A stretch of 64,000 nucleotides of DNA from an uncultured Actinomycetes bacterium. Lineage in GTDB: Bacteria > Actinomycetota > Acidimicrobiia > Acidimicrobiales > RAAP-2. Shown in pieces: positions 54,634 to 63,932 of the stretch. The notes below the pieces were generated by a model. That model was not told where the DNA came from. It did not search any database and saw only the letters and a list, made by a program, of their open reading frames with translations. The stretch spans positions 146,464-210,463 of the forward strand of contig CAIKAC010000023.1 of the NCBI GenBank assembly GCA_903825305.1. The letters are read 5' to 3'. How positions within the stretch are numbered: position 1 is the stretch's first letter; every line of letters begins with the position of its first letter. Made by a program: the position numbers and the translations under genes.

Positions 54634-54711
54634 CCTACCGATGTCAACACCGAGACCGGACTGGGCTTCAAGGATAGCACGAGCCCTCGGCCCGCACTCA
54701 ATAAACCCAGA

Positions 54712-55956
54712 TCAGCGGCCTTCTCGCTCACGGATGAGGCGCTCGTGGATTGCATCAACCTTCTCCGAAGCATGATTCGCGTCAGAACCCTTAATTTCTA
54801 GGAGTTCTTCTCGGTCTCGACGGGCCTCTTCTTCGGCTGAGGCGTCAGCGGCGGCGAGTCGAGCCTCCACGCCTTCTGCCACGAGCTTCTGGGCTTCTTC
54901 CACCAAAGCCTCAACCATGTCGGCTTCGGGAACTACGCGGACAATTTGACCCTTGATGAAGAGGTGGCCCTTGTTGCGACCTCCAGCGATGCCAATATCG
55001 GCGTGTTTTGCCTCGCCGGGCCCGTTCACCACACAGCCCATCACGGCCACCTGAATAGGCAGCGAGAGCGCTTCAAGCGCGGCTTGTGCGGCCGCAGCGA
55101 TGCCAATGACATCGACTTCTGCTCGGCCACAACTCGGACAGGCAATCAGGTCCAGGCCTTGGCGCTCCCGCAGGCCAAGCGCCTCGAGGAGCTGTCGGCC
55201 TGCCCGAGCTTCTTCGACCGGATCAGCGGTCAGCGAATAGCGGATGGTGTCTCCGATGCCCTCGGTGAGCAGGGCACCGATACCGGCCGTTCCTTTAATG
55301 AGCCCGGCAGGAGGTGGCCCGGCTTCGGTGACCCCGAGGTGCAAGGGAAAGTCAAAACGCTCCGACGCAAGTCGATATGCCGCCACCATAAGGGGGACCG
55401 ATGATGCCTTGACCGAAATCTTGACATCTTCAAATCCGACTTCTCGGAAATAGGCCAACTCGAGTTCTGCGGATTCGATCAATGCTTCAGGGGTCGCTCC
55501 CCCGTGGCGTTTCGCGATTTCTGGATGCAGCGATCCAGCGTTGACGCCAATGCGAATGGGAACACCACGATCCTTGGCCTCAGCGGCGATGCCCTTGATC
55601 TCTTCTGGCTTGCGCAAATTGCCCGGATTAAGTCGCAGGCCGTGGACGCCAGCTTCGAGCGCGGCATAGGCCATCTCTTGGTGGAAGTGAACGTCAGCGA
55701 CAATAGGAACCGGCGATCGAGGCACGATGTGAGCAAGACCCGCTGCCGCCTCTTCTTCATTGCAGGTGCAGCGAACGATGTCAGCCCCAGCTGCAGCCAG
55801 GCGATAGATCTGCTCCAGCGTGCCCTCAACATCGGCAGTCTTGGTCGTGGTCATGGACTGGACAGAAATGGGAGCGTCGCCACCGACTTTTACTTTTCCG
55901 ACCGAAATTTGGCGAGTGGGTCGCCGAGGCGTAAGCAATTCTGAGGGCGTCAGCAT
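54712..55956 (-). CDS. ispG: 4-hydroxy-3-methylbut-2-enyl diphosphate synthase
   Basis: Iron-sulfur enzyme of the MEP isoprenoid pathway. The 414-residue protein has a TIM-barrel half and a C-terminal cluster domain with the cysteines of CPSCGR and, further on, MGCVVNGPGEA. An extra acidic, helical tail of about 50 residues follows. dxr and rip lie upstream on the same strand, as in mycobacteria. Confidence 0.95.
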   Translation of the reverse strand: MLTPSELLTPRRPTRQISVGKVKVGGDAPISVQSMTTTKTADVEGTLEQIYRLAAAGADIVRCTCNEEEAAAGLAHIVPRSPVPIVADVHFHQEMAYAALEAGVHGLRLNPGNLRKPEEIKGIAAEAKDRGVPIRIGVNAGSLHPEIAKRHGGATPEALIESAELELAYFREVGFEDVKISVKASSVPLMVAAYRLASERFDFPLHLGVTEAGPPPAGLIKGTAGIGALLTEGIGDTIRYSLTADPVEEARAGRQLLEALGLRERQGLDLIACPSCGRAEVDVIGIAAAAQAALEALSLPIQVAVMGCVVNGPGEAKHADIGIAGGRNKGHLFIKGQIVRVVPEADMVEALVEEAQKLVAEGVEARLAAADASAEEEARRDREELLEIKGSDANHASEKVDAIHERLIREREGR

Positions 55957-55996
55957 GGTTCTATTCTGCCTGCTTGGAGCCCGTTATCAAGCACCC

Positions 55997-57310
55997 CTAT
56001 TTAAACGGGTTCGGCATGGGGTGGGAAACGTCGAGATACACCGAGGAGATCACGAGCATCAACAAAATGGCCACGAATACGTAGACAACGGGCATCAACT
56101 TCGTCACGTCGGCCCGGTAGCGCGTCTTGGAGCGGCCGGTACGAATCCATTCGTAGCCTGCGATCACTACATGGCCACCATCGAGGGGCAGCATCGGCAA
56201 CATATTGATGATGCCAATGAACACATTCAGTGCAATGAAGACTTCCAAAATCGCCAGCCAGCCTGCTTGCACCGCCTGGGTCGCGGTCCTGACCGCGCCG
56301 ACAATGGATTCGGGGCGATTTTGAGCCGCCGAGCTTGATGCCGATTTCGTGGACGCAGCCGGGTGCGTCAAGGTGTGGACATAGGAGCTAATTCCTGAGG
56401 GGCTGAAGAGGTGGCCGATGGCGGCCACCGAACCTGAAACCACCGACCAGACAATGGATCCCGCTGCTGGAATTCCAGCCAAAATACTGGTTTTGGAACT
56501 CCCCTCCGAAAGACTCACTCCCAAATACCCACGCGAGGGCCCGGAGGGGTTGGCCAGGGTCGACCCGTCGTAGCGAACGGTCCTCCCGTCAACGGGCGTG
56601 ACACTATAGGTGTAAGTGTGGCCCGAACGGCTTACGGTGACGTGAACAGACTTCCCCGCATGACTTGCGACCACTGAACTCAACGCCGAGGTCGAGTTAA
56701 TGCGATGGCCATCGATGGACAGCAATTGGTCGCCCGGGAGAATGCCAGCTTGTTGTGCTGGCGTCTCACCTGAGGCGAAGGTCAGGTAGTTCGAGACCGT
56801 GATCACTGAAGGATTGGGTCTCCCGATGGCGCACACCACGATGAGTGCCAACACGAACGCAATAATCAAGTGCATTACCGAGCCGGCAGAGGCCACAATG
56901 ATGCGCTTGCCAAAGGGTTGGTTGCGATACGCACGAGGCTCATCATCAGGATGGATTTCCTCGGCCGAGGTCATGCCAATGATTCGGACGTAGCCACCGG
57001 CAGGAATCGCTTTGACCCCGTACTCGGTTTCCCCTCGACGAATCGACCACAGGCGAGGCCCGAAGCCCACAAAGTATTCGGTGACCTTCATCCCTGACCA
57101 TTTCGCCGTGGCGAAGTGACCGAGTTCATGAAGCATCACCATGGCAACGATGGCAGCGATGACCGCCAGAAGAGCTCCCAGGCCGAAGGCTACGAATAGG
57201 GCTACAACGACGGCGACCCCGATGAGTAATTTCAACAAGGCAAAACGGCTCGGTTGCTCGTCAGGCGCGGCGGTTTGTTCAGGTGCCTCAATAGGCGCGA
57301 TCGTGCTCAC
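55997..57310 (-). CDS. site-2 zinc metalloprotease, RseP/Rip1-type
   Basis: Intramembrane protease that clips membrane-bound regulators such as anti-sigma factors. The 437-residue protein has two N-terminal membrane helices with the HELGH zinc motif at 61-65, a PDZ domain (about 190-260), a further extracytoplasmic stretch and the second active-site segment LPLDGGH near 380. Overlaps dxr by four bases; sits between dxr and ispG exactly as rip1 does in mycobacteria. Confidence 0.93.
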   Translation of the reverse strand: MSTIAPIEAPEQTAAPDEQPSRFALLKLLIGVAVVVALFVAFGLGALLAVIAAIVAMVMLHELGHFATAKWSGMKVTEYFVGFGPRLWSIRRGETEYGVKAIPAGGYVRIIGMTSAEEIHPDDEPRAYRNQPFGKRIIVASAGSVMHLIIAFVLALIVVCAIGRPNPSVITVSNYLTFASGETPAQQAGILPGDQLLSIDGHRINSTSALSSVVASHAGKSVHVTVSRSGHTYTYSVTPVDGRTVRYDGSTLANPSGPSRGYLGVSLSEGSSKTSILAGIPAAGSIVWSVVSGSVAAIGHLFSPSGISSYVHTLTHPAASTKSASSSAAQNRPESIVGAVRTATQAVQAGWLAILEVFIALNVFIGIINMLPMLPLDGGHVVIAGYEWIRTGRSKTRYRADVTKLMPVVYVFVAILLMLVISSVYLDVSHPMPNPFK

Positions 57311-58488
57311 AACTTCATTCTGTCGGCAATTACTCGCCGCGCAACGTCACGAGCATAAGAATCTGCTTCAAGAACCGATTCCAAGCTTTCGCCGGGATCT
57401 GGCAGATATTGCTGCATCGTTGCCTCAATCGTCTCAGTGATGCCGAGCCAATTCAGTGCCCCAGATAAGAATGCCTCCACCGCCACTTCATTGGCAGCGC
57501 TCAGCCAGGCTGGCGCTACTCCCCCGGCTCGACCTGCTTCATAGGCCAAGTCCAGCGCTTGAAATGTCTGTCGGTCGGGTGCTTCAAAGTGGAGGTCCAG
57601 CGCGGCCGAAAAATCAAGTGCTCCAAAGGGGCCCGCCAAGCGATCTGGATAGCCCAGGGCGTAGGCAATGGGAAGCCTCATGTCAGGATCAGACAATTGC
57701 GCAATGGTCGCGCCATCGATGAAGGTCACCATAGAGTGCACTATGGATTGAGGATGTACCACCACATCAATGCGGTCCACACTCAGGCCAAACAGAGCTT
57801 GTGCCTCGATGACTTCGAGCCCTTTGTTGATCAAGGTTGACGAATCAATCGAAATCTTTGGCCCCATGGCCCAGGTCGGGTGTGCCAGTGCTTCGCTGAG
57901 ACCAACGTCGCGCAATTGGTCTCTGGTTCGACCCCGAAACGGACCTCCCGAAGCGGTCAGCACCAAGCGGTCCACGCCGCGGTTTGCTTCACCAAGACAC
58001 TGGTGGATCGCACAGTGCTCGGAATCCACCGGAACGATGGATCCGCCACCTGCTGCCTGGGCCAACGCAACCACGTTCGGAGCCGCAATCAGGGATTCTT
58101 TGTTGGCAAGAGCGAGTCGGCGGCCTCCCTTCAATGCCCCAATGGTGACGGGCAGCCCCGCGAATCCCACCACAGCGTTGACGGCAATCTCGACACTTCC
58201 CGCCGCTTCTTCCAATGCATCTCGACCAAAGGCCACGGTGCACTGAGGATCGATGCGTGGCGCAAGCAGTGACGCTTGCTCGGCGTCAGCGACGACCACT
58301 AGACGTGGTCGGAGTTGAGCAATCTGGGATACCAGCGCTTCCGATGCGACTCGCGCACCGAGCACTTCAACGACGAAGCGGTCGGCATGGCGCTCAATCA
58401 CATCAATGGTTTGCGTACCAATAGATCCGGTGGAACCGAAAATCCCGACGCTCAACGGTGCCCCCATGGTCACGGCCGCACCTGACAT
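57307..58488 (-). CDS. dxr: 1-deoxy-D-xylulose 5-phosphate reductoisomerase
   Basis: Second enzyme of the MEP pathway, making methylerythritol phosphate with NADPH. The 393-residue protein has the NADPH loop GSTGSIGTQ at 18-26, the ALANKESL segment and the VDSEHCAI metal/substrate segment. ATG 58488 is used; an in-frame ATG seven codons later is also possible. Lies 13 bases after cdsA. Confidence 0.96.
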   Translation of the reverse strand: MSGAAVTMGAPLSVGIFGSTGSIGTQTIDVIERHADRFVVEVLGARVASEALVSQIAQLRPRLVVVADAEQASLLAPRIDPQCTVAFGRDALEEAAGSVEIAVNAVVGFAGLPVTIGALKGGRRLALANKESLIAAPNVVALAQAAGGGSIVPVDSEHCAIHQCLGEANRGVDRLVLTASGGPFRGRTRDQLRDVGLSEALAHPTWAMGPKISIDSSTLINKGLEVIEAQALFGLSVDRIDVVVHPQSIVHSMVTFIDGATIAQLSDPDMRLPIAYALGYPDRLAGPFGALDFSAALDLHFEAPDRQTFQALDLAYEAGRAGGVAPAWLSAANEVAVEAFLSGALNWLGITETIEATMQQYLPDPGESLESVLEADSYARDVARRVIADRMKL

Positions 58489-58501
58489 CCATGCTCCCGG
58501 C

Positions 58502-59953
58502 TTAGCCGAGGTGGAATGCCTTCACCAAGTAGTAAGTGGCTGGCAGTACGAACAGCAAGCCGTCAACTCGATCCAACACGCCGCCATGCCCTGGCAAGAG
58601 GCGACCCATGTCTTTTAAGTTCAAGGATCGCTTGATCAGCGATTCCGTGAGGTCTCCCAAGGGGGCAACGATCATGACGATGATGCCGAGCACAATGGCA
58701 GAGGTTTCCGTCCACGGATGCATGAGCGGAATCACAATGGCGCTGAATAGCACCACGACCACTGAGCCGCCAATCAAGCCTTCCCACGTTTTGTTAGGAC
58801 TGATCACCGCGAGCTTTCGCTTCCCGATGGCTCGACCAATAAAGAGACACGAGGTGTCATAGACCGCCGTCGCGATGATCGCGGCCAGCAAATAAGCGAG
58901 ACCGTGGCGGTTGGGGAATTCGTTGGGGTTGAGCAAGAGTGCCGCAAAAGATCCGCAGGTCGACACCCAAACGAACACCAACATGGTGGAAGACAAACCC
59001 GTAAGCGCATCGGCCTTTTCAACACCAGACAAGAACCAAAGACCCGTAAAGGCAAATAACATCACGGCAATAAGCGCGAAACTTTGAGCCCCTCGGTTGT
59101 ATACGCCAAGGAGCAAGCCAACGGTGGCCACGAGTCCAATCAAGGTGGCCGGATGTTGACCTCCCCGACGGAATGCGGCGTAGGTCTCGGCAGCGGCCAA
59201 GGTCACCACCACCAACACGAGGGCCATGGCGAGCACGGTGCCCAGATCAAAGGTCACCAAGACCAATGCAAGAATCACCGCACCCGTCACAACAGCGGTG
59301 AGCATGTTGCGGTCTCGGGGCCTAGGTTCGTCGCGATCAGGCCGAGATGGACGGGTCGGGCGAGGCGCGCGACGACGGTTGGGGCGTTCGCGCTCAAACC
59401 CAGCGCGAGGCATCACATCTTCATCGTCGAAGTCGGATTCACCACTGCTTGTTGCCTGCGACGCAGTTCCTAATGCTGCCCCTGCAACGAGGACATCGAG
59501 GTCATCGAAATCCCAAGGCTTAGCCCCCGCAGATTCCTCAGGCGCACCTGCCTCGTCCGCGGGACCTTCTGAGAAGTCAAAATCCCATGGTTGCGATGCT
59601 GGAGCGGTCTCGTCATTGGTTATCGCTGAGGGAGGCTCGTCTTCAAGCAACATGCCCATGTCAAATACTTCTTCTTCAGCAACCCAGTCGCTCGATTCCT
59701 CTCGCCAAGTCGGCGCCGGGACCGACGCCCATGGGTCGTCGCTCGATGGTGTCTCTGTCTGCAAGATTGCAGGCACGACGCCAGTGGGCTCATCGGTCCA
59801 GTGTGGCATCTCAAAACTAGGTTCTGGCGTTGGTACCTCAGTCGATTCCGGTTCTTGAGCCCCCACACGGTGGGCACCGGTAATGCTCACGCCACTCGTG
59901 GGTGCATCATCAGCCTCGAGGGGCCCAAACAGGTTGTCGTCGTCAGACTTCAA
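58502..59953 (-). CDS. cdsA: phosphatidate cytidylyltransferase with a long acidic N-terminal extension
   Basis: Makes CDP-diacylglycerol for phospholipid synthesis. The C-terminal 270 residues are the membrane enzyme with about eight helices and the family signature SLIKRSLNLKDMGRLLPGH followed by DRVD. The first 200 residues are acidic, Pro/Ser/Thr-rich and probably disordered, with a basic Arg/Pro cluster just before the first helix. Start is TTG within the end of frr (11-base overlap). The extension is unusual for the family but similar to those of some actinobacteria. Confidence 0.92.
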   Translation of the reverse strand: MKSDDDNLFGPLEADDAPTSGVSITGAHRVGAQEPESTEVPTPEPSFEMPHWTDEPTGVVPAILQTETPSSDDPWASVPAPTWREESSDWVAEEEVFDMGMLLEDEPPSAITNDETAPASQPWDFDFSEGPADEAGAPEESAGAKPWDFDDLDVLVAGAALGTASQATSSGESDFDDEDVMPRAGFERERPNRRRAPRPTRPSRPDRDEPRPRDRNMLTAVVTGAVILALVLVTFDLGTVLAMALVLVVVTLAAAETYAAFRRGGQHPATLIGLVATVGLLLGVYNRGAQSFALIAVMLFAFTGLWFLSGVEKADALTGLSSTMLVFVWVSTCGSFAALLLNPNEFPNRHGLAYLLAAIIATAVYDTSCLFIGRAIGKRKLAVISPNKTWEGLIGGSVVVVLFSAIVIPLMHPWTETSAIVLGIIVMIVAPLGDLTESLIKRSLNLKDMGRLLPGHGGVLDRVDGLLFVLPATYYLVKAFHLG

Positions 59954-60512
59954 GGAGTTCCTTCTCCTTTTGCGCGGTCAATTCATCGACCTGATCAACG
60001 AAACCTTGCGTGATCTTGTCCAGTGCCTTTTCTGCACGTTCCATGTCGTCACTGCTCAGACCATCTTTTTCCATCTGCTCGAGCTCTTGACGAGCGCTCC
60101 GACGGTGGTTGCGCATCGCAACACGACCCTCTTCCGCCTTCCCCTTAACGACTTTGACCATTTCCTTACGGCGCTCTTCGGTGAGCGGAGGGAAGCCCAA
60201 GCGGATGACTTGGCCGTCATTCGAAGGGGTAATACCAAGGTCTGAAGCACCGATGGCCTTTTCAATGGACGCCATTGTCGATTTATCAAAGGGGGCTACG
60301 ACCAGCATCTTGGCGTCGGGTACTTGGAAGCTCGCGAGACTCTTCAATGGCGTTGCAGTGCCGTAGTAGTCCACCATGATGCCCTCCACGAGGGCGGGGG
60401 TTGCTCGTCCAGTTCGAACAGAGCTGAACTCGGCCTTGAGGTGATCGATGGCTTTGGCCATCTTGTCCTTGGCCTCTTCGAGGACCAGTTCTGTCATTGA
60501 GTCGTCCATCAC
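59943..60512 (-). CDS. frr: ribosome recycling factor
   Basis: Splits post-termination ribosomes with EF-G. The 189-residue protein has the typical helical domain I (about 5-35 and 105-189) and beta domain II, with EFSSVRTGRATPAL near the N-terminus and the PLTEERRKEMVKVVK segment. GTG start overlaps pyrH by four bases. Confidence 0.95.
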   Translation of the reverse strand: MMDDSMTELVLEEAKDKMAKAIDHLKAEFSSVRTGRATPALVEGIMVDYYGTATPLKSLASFQVPDAKMLVVAPFDKSTMASIEKAIGASDLGITPSNDGQVIRLGFPPLTEERRKEMVKVVKGKAEEGRVAMRNHRRSARQELEQMEKDGLSSDDMERAEKALDKITQGFVDQVDELTAQKEKELLEV

Positions 60513-61216
60513 TTCACCAGCGTACCCACGGCGTCGCCCGAGAGGGCTCGTCGTAGGGTCTTGTCGCCCATTAGGTCAAAAACCCTGATGGGAATGCCAT
60601 TGTCTTTACAAAAGGTAATTGCCGTCATATCCATCACCCGCAGATCCTTGGCAATGACCTCTTCGAAGGAAACTTCGTCATAGCGCACTGCGTTGGGTTC
60701 AAGCCGTGGGTCCGCGTCGTACACCCCATCTACCCCACCGTGGGTTCCTTTAAGCAGCAACTCAGCTTCCATCTCGGCAGTTCTGAGCGCAGCTGAGGTG
60801 TCAGTAGTGAAGTACGGACTCCCCATGCCGGCAGCGAACACCACCACGCGACCCTTTTCAAGGTGACGCACCGCACGACGCCGAATGTATGGCTCGGCCA
60901 CTTGAGCCATGGCTACCGCGGACAGCACTCGAGTGTCTTGACCATGCTGCTCGAGGGCATCTTGGAGGGCCAAGGCATTAATGGCAGTTCCCAGCATGCC
61001 CATCGTGTCTGAGGTGGCGCGATCCATACCTGCCATGGCGCCAGTGGCACCACGCCAGATGTTGCCGCCGCCCACCATGACACAAATTTCTAAGTCCTGG
61101 GCTTCTTTGGCCGCAATAATTTCGCGCGCCAAGTGATCCACAACGCTCGCGTCAATGGTCTCATCTCTTGCGGATGATGCCAGCGCTTCGCCTGACAACT
61201 TCAGTACGACTCGCAT
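60509..61216 (-). CDS. pyrH: UMP kinase
   Basis: Phosphorylates UMP to UDP. The 235-residue amino-acid-kinase-fold protein has the KLSGEAL loop near residue 6, the GGGNIWRG segment and the DGVYDADPR segment. A GGAGGG ribosome-binding site precedes the ATG. Follows tsf by 21 bases. Confidence 0.96.
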   Translation of the reverse strand: MRVVLKLSGEALASSARDETIDASVVDHLAREIIAAKEAQDLEICVMVGGGNIWRGATGAMAGMDRATSDTMGMLGTAINALALQDALEQHGQDTRVLSAVAMAQVAEPYIRRRAVRHLEKGRVVVFAAGMGSPYFTTDTSAALRTAEMEAELLLKGTHGGVDGVYDADPRLEPNAVRYDEVSFEEVIAKDLRVMDMTAITFCKDNGIPIRVFDLMGDKTLRRALSGDAVGTLVK

Positions 61217-61237
61217 GGCTATCCCTCCGTTTGCTGA

Positions 61238-62029
61238 CTAACCGATGAGAACCTGCGCGTATGCGACGAGTTCTGCACCCTTCAGCAAGTCGCTGATTGA
61301 TTGCTTCTCATCCTTGGCGTAGGCCTGCTCCAACAAGACGCGCTCTTTGAACCAGCCGTTGAGGCGGCCTTCGATGATCTTGGGGAGTGAAGCTTCCGGC
61401 TTACCCTCATTGCGAGAGATCTGCTCAATCGTCGCACGCTCGGCTTCAACTTCTTCAGCCGGCACGTCTTCGCGACGCAGGTATGAAGGGCGAGCAAAGG
61501 CAATGTGCACAGCAATATCGTGAGCGAGCTCTTGGTCTCCACCCTTGATGACGACCGCCGTTGCATTAACCCCACGGCCAGCTTGGTTGTGCTGGTAGGT
61601 GTCGATGATCTCGCCCTCTCCAGCCTTCAAGTAGACCACTTCGCCAACTGAGATGTTTTCTTTCAGCGTGGTGCGAAGCGTGTCGACTTGATCGCTGAAG
61701 CCATCAACGGCACTCGGGCCATCCTTGGCTACGGCAGCGGCAATGGCTTCCACCAAAGGAAGGAATTCCTCGGCCTTGGCCACAAAGTCAGTCTCGCTGC
61801 GCAACTGCACGATGGCTGCAGATTGGCCATCTTTGACCGCGGCTACGGCGCCTTGTGCCGCTTCGCGGTCTGAGCGCTTTGCTGCACCGGCGAGACCCTT
61901 CTCGCGCAACCACACCGTGGCTTTCGCGACGTCGCCGTCATTCTCTTCGAGCGCGCGCTTGGCGTCCATCATGCCGACGCCAGTCGACTTGCGCAGTTCT
62001 TGAACGTCCTTGGCTGAAATAGCTGCCAT
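61238..62029 (-). CDS. tsf: translation elongation factor Ts
   Basis: Nucleotide-exchange factor for EF-Tu. The 263-residue protein has the N-terminal UBA-like domain with VQELRKSTGVGMMDAKRAL and the core segment SETDFVAK, then a C-terminal helical region. It follows rpsB by 6 bases. Confidence 0.96.
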   Translation of the reverse strand: MAAISAKDVQELRKSTGVGMMDAKRALEENDGDVAKATVWLREKGLAGAAKRSDREAAQGAVAAVKDGQSAAIVQLRSETDFVAKAEEFLPLVEAIAAAVAKDGPSAVDGFSDQVDTLRTTLKENISVGEVVYLKAGEGEIIDTYQHNQAGRGVNATAVVIKGGDQELAHDIAVHIAFARPSYLRREDVPAEEVEAERATIEQISRNEGKPEASLPKIIEGRLNGWFKERVLLEQAYAKDEKQSISDLLKGAELVAYAQVLIG

Positions 62030-62035
62030 TGCTTC

Positions 62036-62815
62036 TTATGCCTCCGTGGTGGCTGAGCCCGCTACTGCAGGCTCGGGGGTTGCAGGGGTGGTGGGAGCGG
62101 GCTCAGCGGCACGCTTGGCTGGGCGGTTCTCGCGGATGAAGCGACCTTCGGTCACCGCATCAGCAATGATGCGACACAGCAAAGCGCCGGAGCGAATTGC
62201 GTCGTCGTTGCCCGGAATGACAAAATCAATCAAGTCAGGGTCACAGTTGGTGTCCACGACAGCGACGACCGGCAAGCCAAGCTTGTTGGCCTCGGTAACC
62301 GCAATGTGTTCCTTCTTCGTGTCAATAACGAAGATGGCGTCGGGAAGCTTGTCAAGCTTGGCGATACCGCCAAGGTTGCGCTCGAGCTTTTCGAGTTCGC
62401 GGGTGTGGCGAAGGGCTTCACGCTTGGGCATGCCATCAAAGTCACCGGCACGCTGCATCTGGCGCAACTCGCCCATGCGCTTCACGCGACCGAGCAAGGT
62501 TTGGAAGTTCGTCAACATGCCGCCCAGCCAACGCTGGTTCACATAGGGCATGCCGCACGCATCGGCGAAGTCGGCCACAGGGCCCTGGGCCTGCTTCTTG
62601 GTGCCAACGAACAAAATGGTTCCGCCGCCTGCAACCAAGTCACGGACATACGTGTAACTGCTTTCGACGCCTTTGAGGGTCTTGTGCAGGTCGATCAGGT
62701 AAATCCCATTGCGCTCACCGTAAATAAAACGGCGCATCTTTGGGTTCCAACGACGGGTCTGGTGACCCAAGTGGACGCCAGAGTCAAGCAACTGGCGCAT
62801 CGTGACCACAGCCAT
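62036..62815 (-). CDS. rpsB: 30S ribosomal protein S2
   Basis: Small-subunit protein. The 259-residue protein starts [19 protein letters not shown], has the [12 protein letters not shown] segment and the [17 protein letters not shown] segment, and ends in an Ala/Pro-rich tail. ATG 62815 is preceded by GGAG; the frame stays open further upstream to 62935 without family similarity. First gene of rpsB-tsf-pyrH-frr-cdsA-dxr. Confidence 0.96.
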   Translation of the reverse strand: MAVVTMRQLLDSGVHLGHQTRRWNPKMRRFIYGERNGIYLIDLHKTLKGVESSYTYVRDLVAGGGTILFVGTKKQAQGPVADFADACGMPYVNQRWLGGMLTNFQTLLGRVKRMGELRQMQRAGDFDGMPKREALRHTRELEKLERNLGGIAKLDKLPDAIFVIDTKKEHIAVTEANKLGLPVVAVVDTNCDPDLIDFVIPGNDDAIRSGALLCRIIADAVTEGRFIRENRPAKRAAEPAPTTPATPEPAVAGSATTEA

Positions 62816-62920
62816 GGTCGATTCTCCTTCTGTGTCTTGTGGTTGATCAACCCCACGGCAACAGCACCCACACGGGGCGACCGCAAGAAACGTGCCGGGG
62901 ACTTCTCTCATGCCCTTCCT

Positions 62921-62965
62921 TTGAAGAGCCTTCACAGGCTAGTCGCTACCGGGCTGGCTCTTCAA
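62921..62965 (-). repeat. inverted repeat between the recombinase gene and rpsB
   Basis: Perfect 10-base arms ttgaagagcc (62921-62930) and ggctcttcaa (62956-62965) with a 25-base loop. It lies 8 bases after the recombinase stop and 105 bases before rpsB, so it may terminate the former or form part of the rpsB leader. Confidence 0.45.
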
Positions 62966-62972
62966 CCCGGGC

Positions 62973-63866
62973 CTAGGCCCTTGGGTGTGTGCGGTCATAA
63001 ACCTGTTGGAGCCGTTCTTTAGAAACATGGGTGTAGATCTGCGTGGTGCCCAAACTGGCGTGCCCCAAGAGTTCCTGGACTACCCGCAGATCGGCCCCCC
63101 CATCAAGCAGATGAGTGGCGTACGTGTGACGCAACGCATGGGGATGCGTGGGCCGCTCACTGCCTTGGTTCAAGATTCGGGCCACGTCTCGGGGGCCAAG
63201 CCGGATTCCCCGTCGGTTAACAAAGAGCGCTGGGGTCGGACTGTCTTGGTTCAGCAGTAGCGATCGCACCCTCAGGTAGCGCTCGACCGCTAAGCACGCC
63301 GCTTCATGGATCGGCACCATGCGCTCCTTCGATCCCTTGCCCACGACGCGAAGAAGGCCGGTTTCAAGGTCTAGTGAACCACTATCGAGGTTGCAGACTT
63401 CTGAGACACGAAGTCCTCCCCCATAGAGCACCTCGACCACGGCAACATCACGGAGATCCCAAGCACTTGGGTCTTCAGGTGTCGTCAGAAGTGCCTCGAG
63501 ATCTTCGGCATGAACGAGGTCGGGCAGCCGTGATCCGGCCTTCGGTGCACTCAGTCGCAGCGATGGATCGATACTTAACACCTGATTTCGAGCTAACCAG
63601 CTGAAATATCTGCGAACGGCGGCCACTTTTCGAGCCAAGGTGGACTTTGCCAGGCCTTGCTGGGTCAGATTCCCAAGCCACGCTCGAAGATGAGTTCTGG
63701 TCACCTGATTCGGATCGTCAAGGTTGTTTGCGACCAAGTATGAAATTAATTGAGCAATGTCGCCGCGATATGCCCGCTTCGTGGGGGCGGCCAAGCCATC
63801 AAGATTCAGGGCATAGTCCTCCAGAGCAAAGGCCTGGTATTCGTGTGCCAGCGCTTCGTATTCCAC
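62973..63866 (-). CDS. tyrosine recombinase, XerC/XerD type
   Basis: Site-specific recombinase, likely for resolving chromosome dimers. With the GTG at 63866 the protein has 297 residues, the normal Xer length; an in-frame GTG at 63914 would leave only 18 bases to the divergent response-regulator gene. Visible are the N-terminal SAM-like domain and the catalytic residues: Arg in GLRVSEV, Lys in KGSKERMVP, HALRH, the GHASLG His and the nucleophile Tyr in IYTH. Its place next to rpsB is that of xerC in mycobacteria, but whether it acts as XerC or XerD is not decided here. Confidence 0.92.
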   Translation of the reverse strand: MEYEALAHEYQAFALEDYALNLDGLAAPTKRAYRGDIAQLISYLVANNLDDPNQVTRTHLRAWLGNLTQQGLAKSTLARKVAAVRRYFSWLARNQVLSIDPSLRLSAPKAGSRLPDLVHAEDLEALLTTPEDPSAWDLRDVAVVEVLYGGGLRVSEVCNLDSGSLDLETGLLRVVGKGSKERMVPIHEAACLAVERYLRVRSLLLNQDSPTPALFVNRRGIRLGPRDVARILNQGSERPTHPHALRHTYATHLLDGGADLRVVQELLGHASLGTTQIYTHVSKERLQQVYDRTHPRA

Positions 63867-63873
63867 CGCCCCA

Positions 63874-63879
63874 ACGCTA
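63874..63879 (-). promoter_or_regulatory. -10-like hexamer, leaderless start of the recombinase gene
   Basis: TAGCGT on the minus strand, 7 bases before the GTG at 63866. This supports the shorter of the two possible starts. Confidence 0.4.
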
Positions 63880-63918
63880 GGGCCACCGAGCGCCTTTGGC
63901 GTGCCACCATTCACGCAT

Positions 63919-63924
63919 TAGCGT
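63919..63924 (+). promoter_or_regulatory. -10-like hexamer of the response-regulator gene
   Basis: TAGCGT, 8 bases before the ATG at 63933. Confidence 0.4.
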
Positions 63925-63932
63925 CTCAGTCG

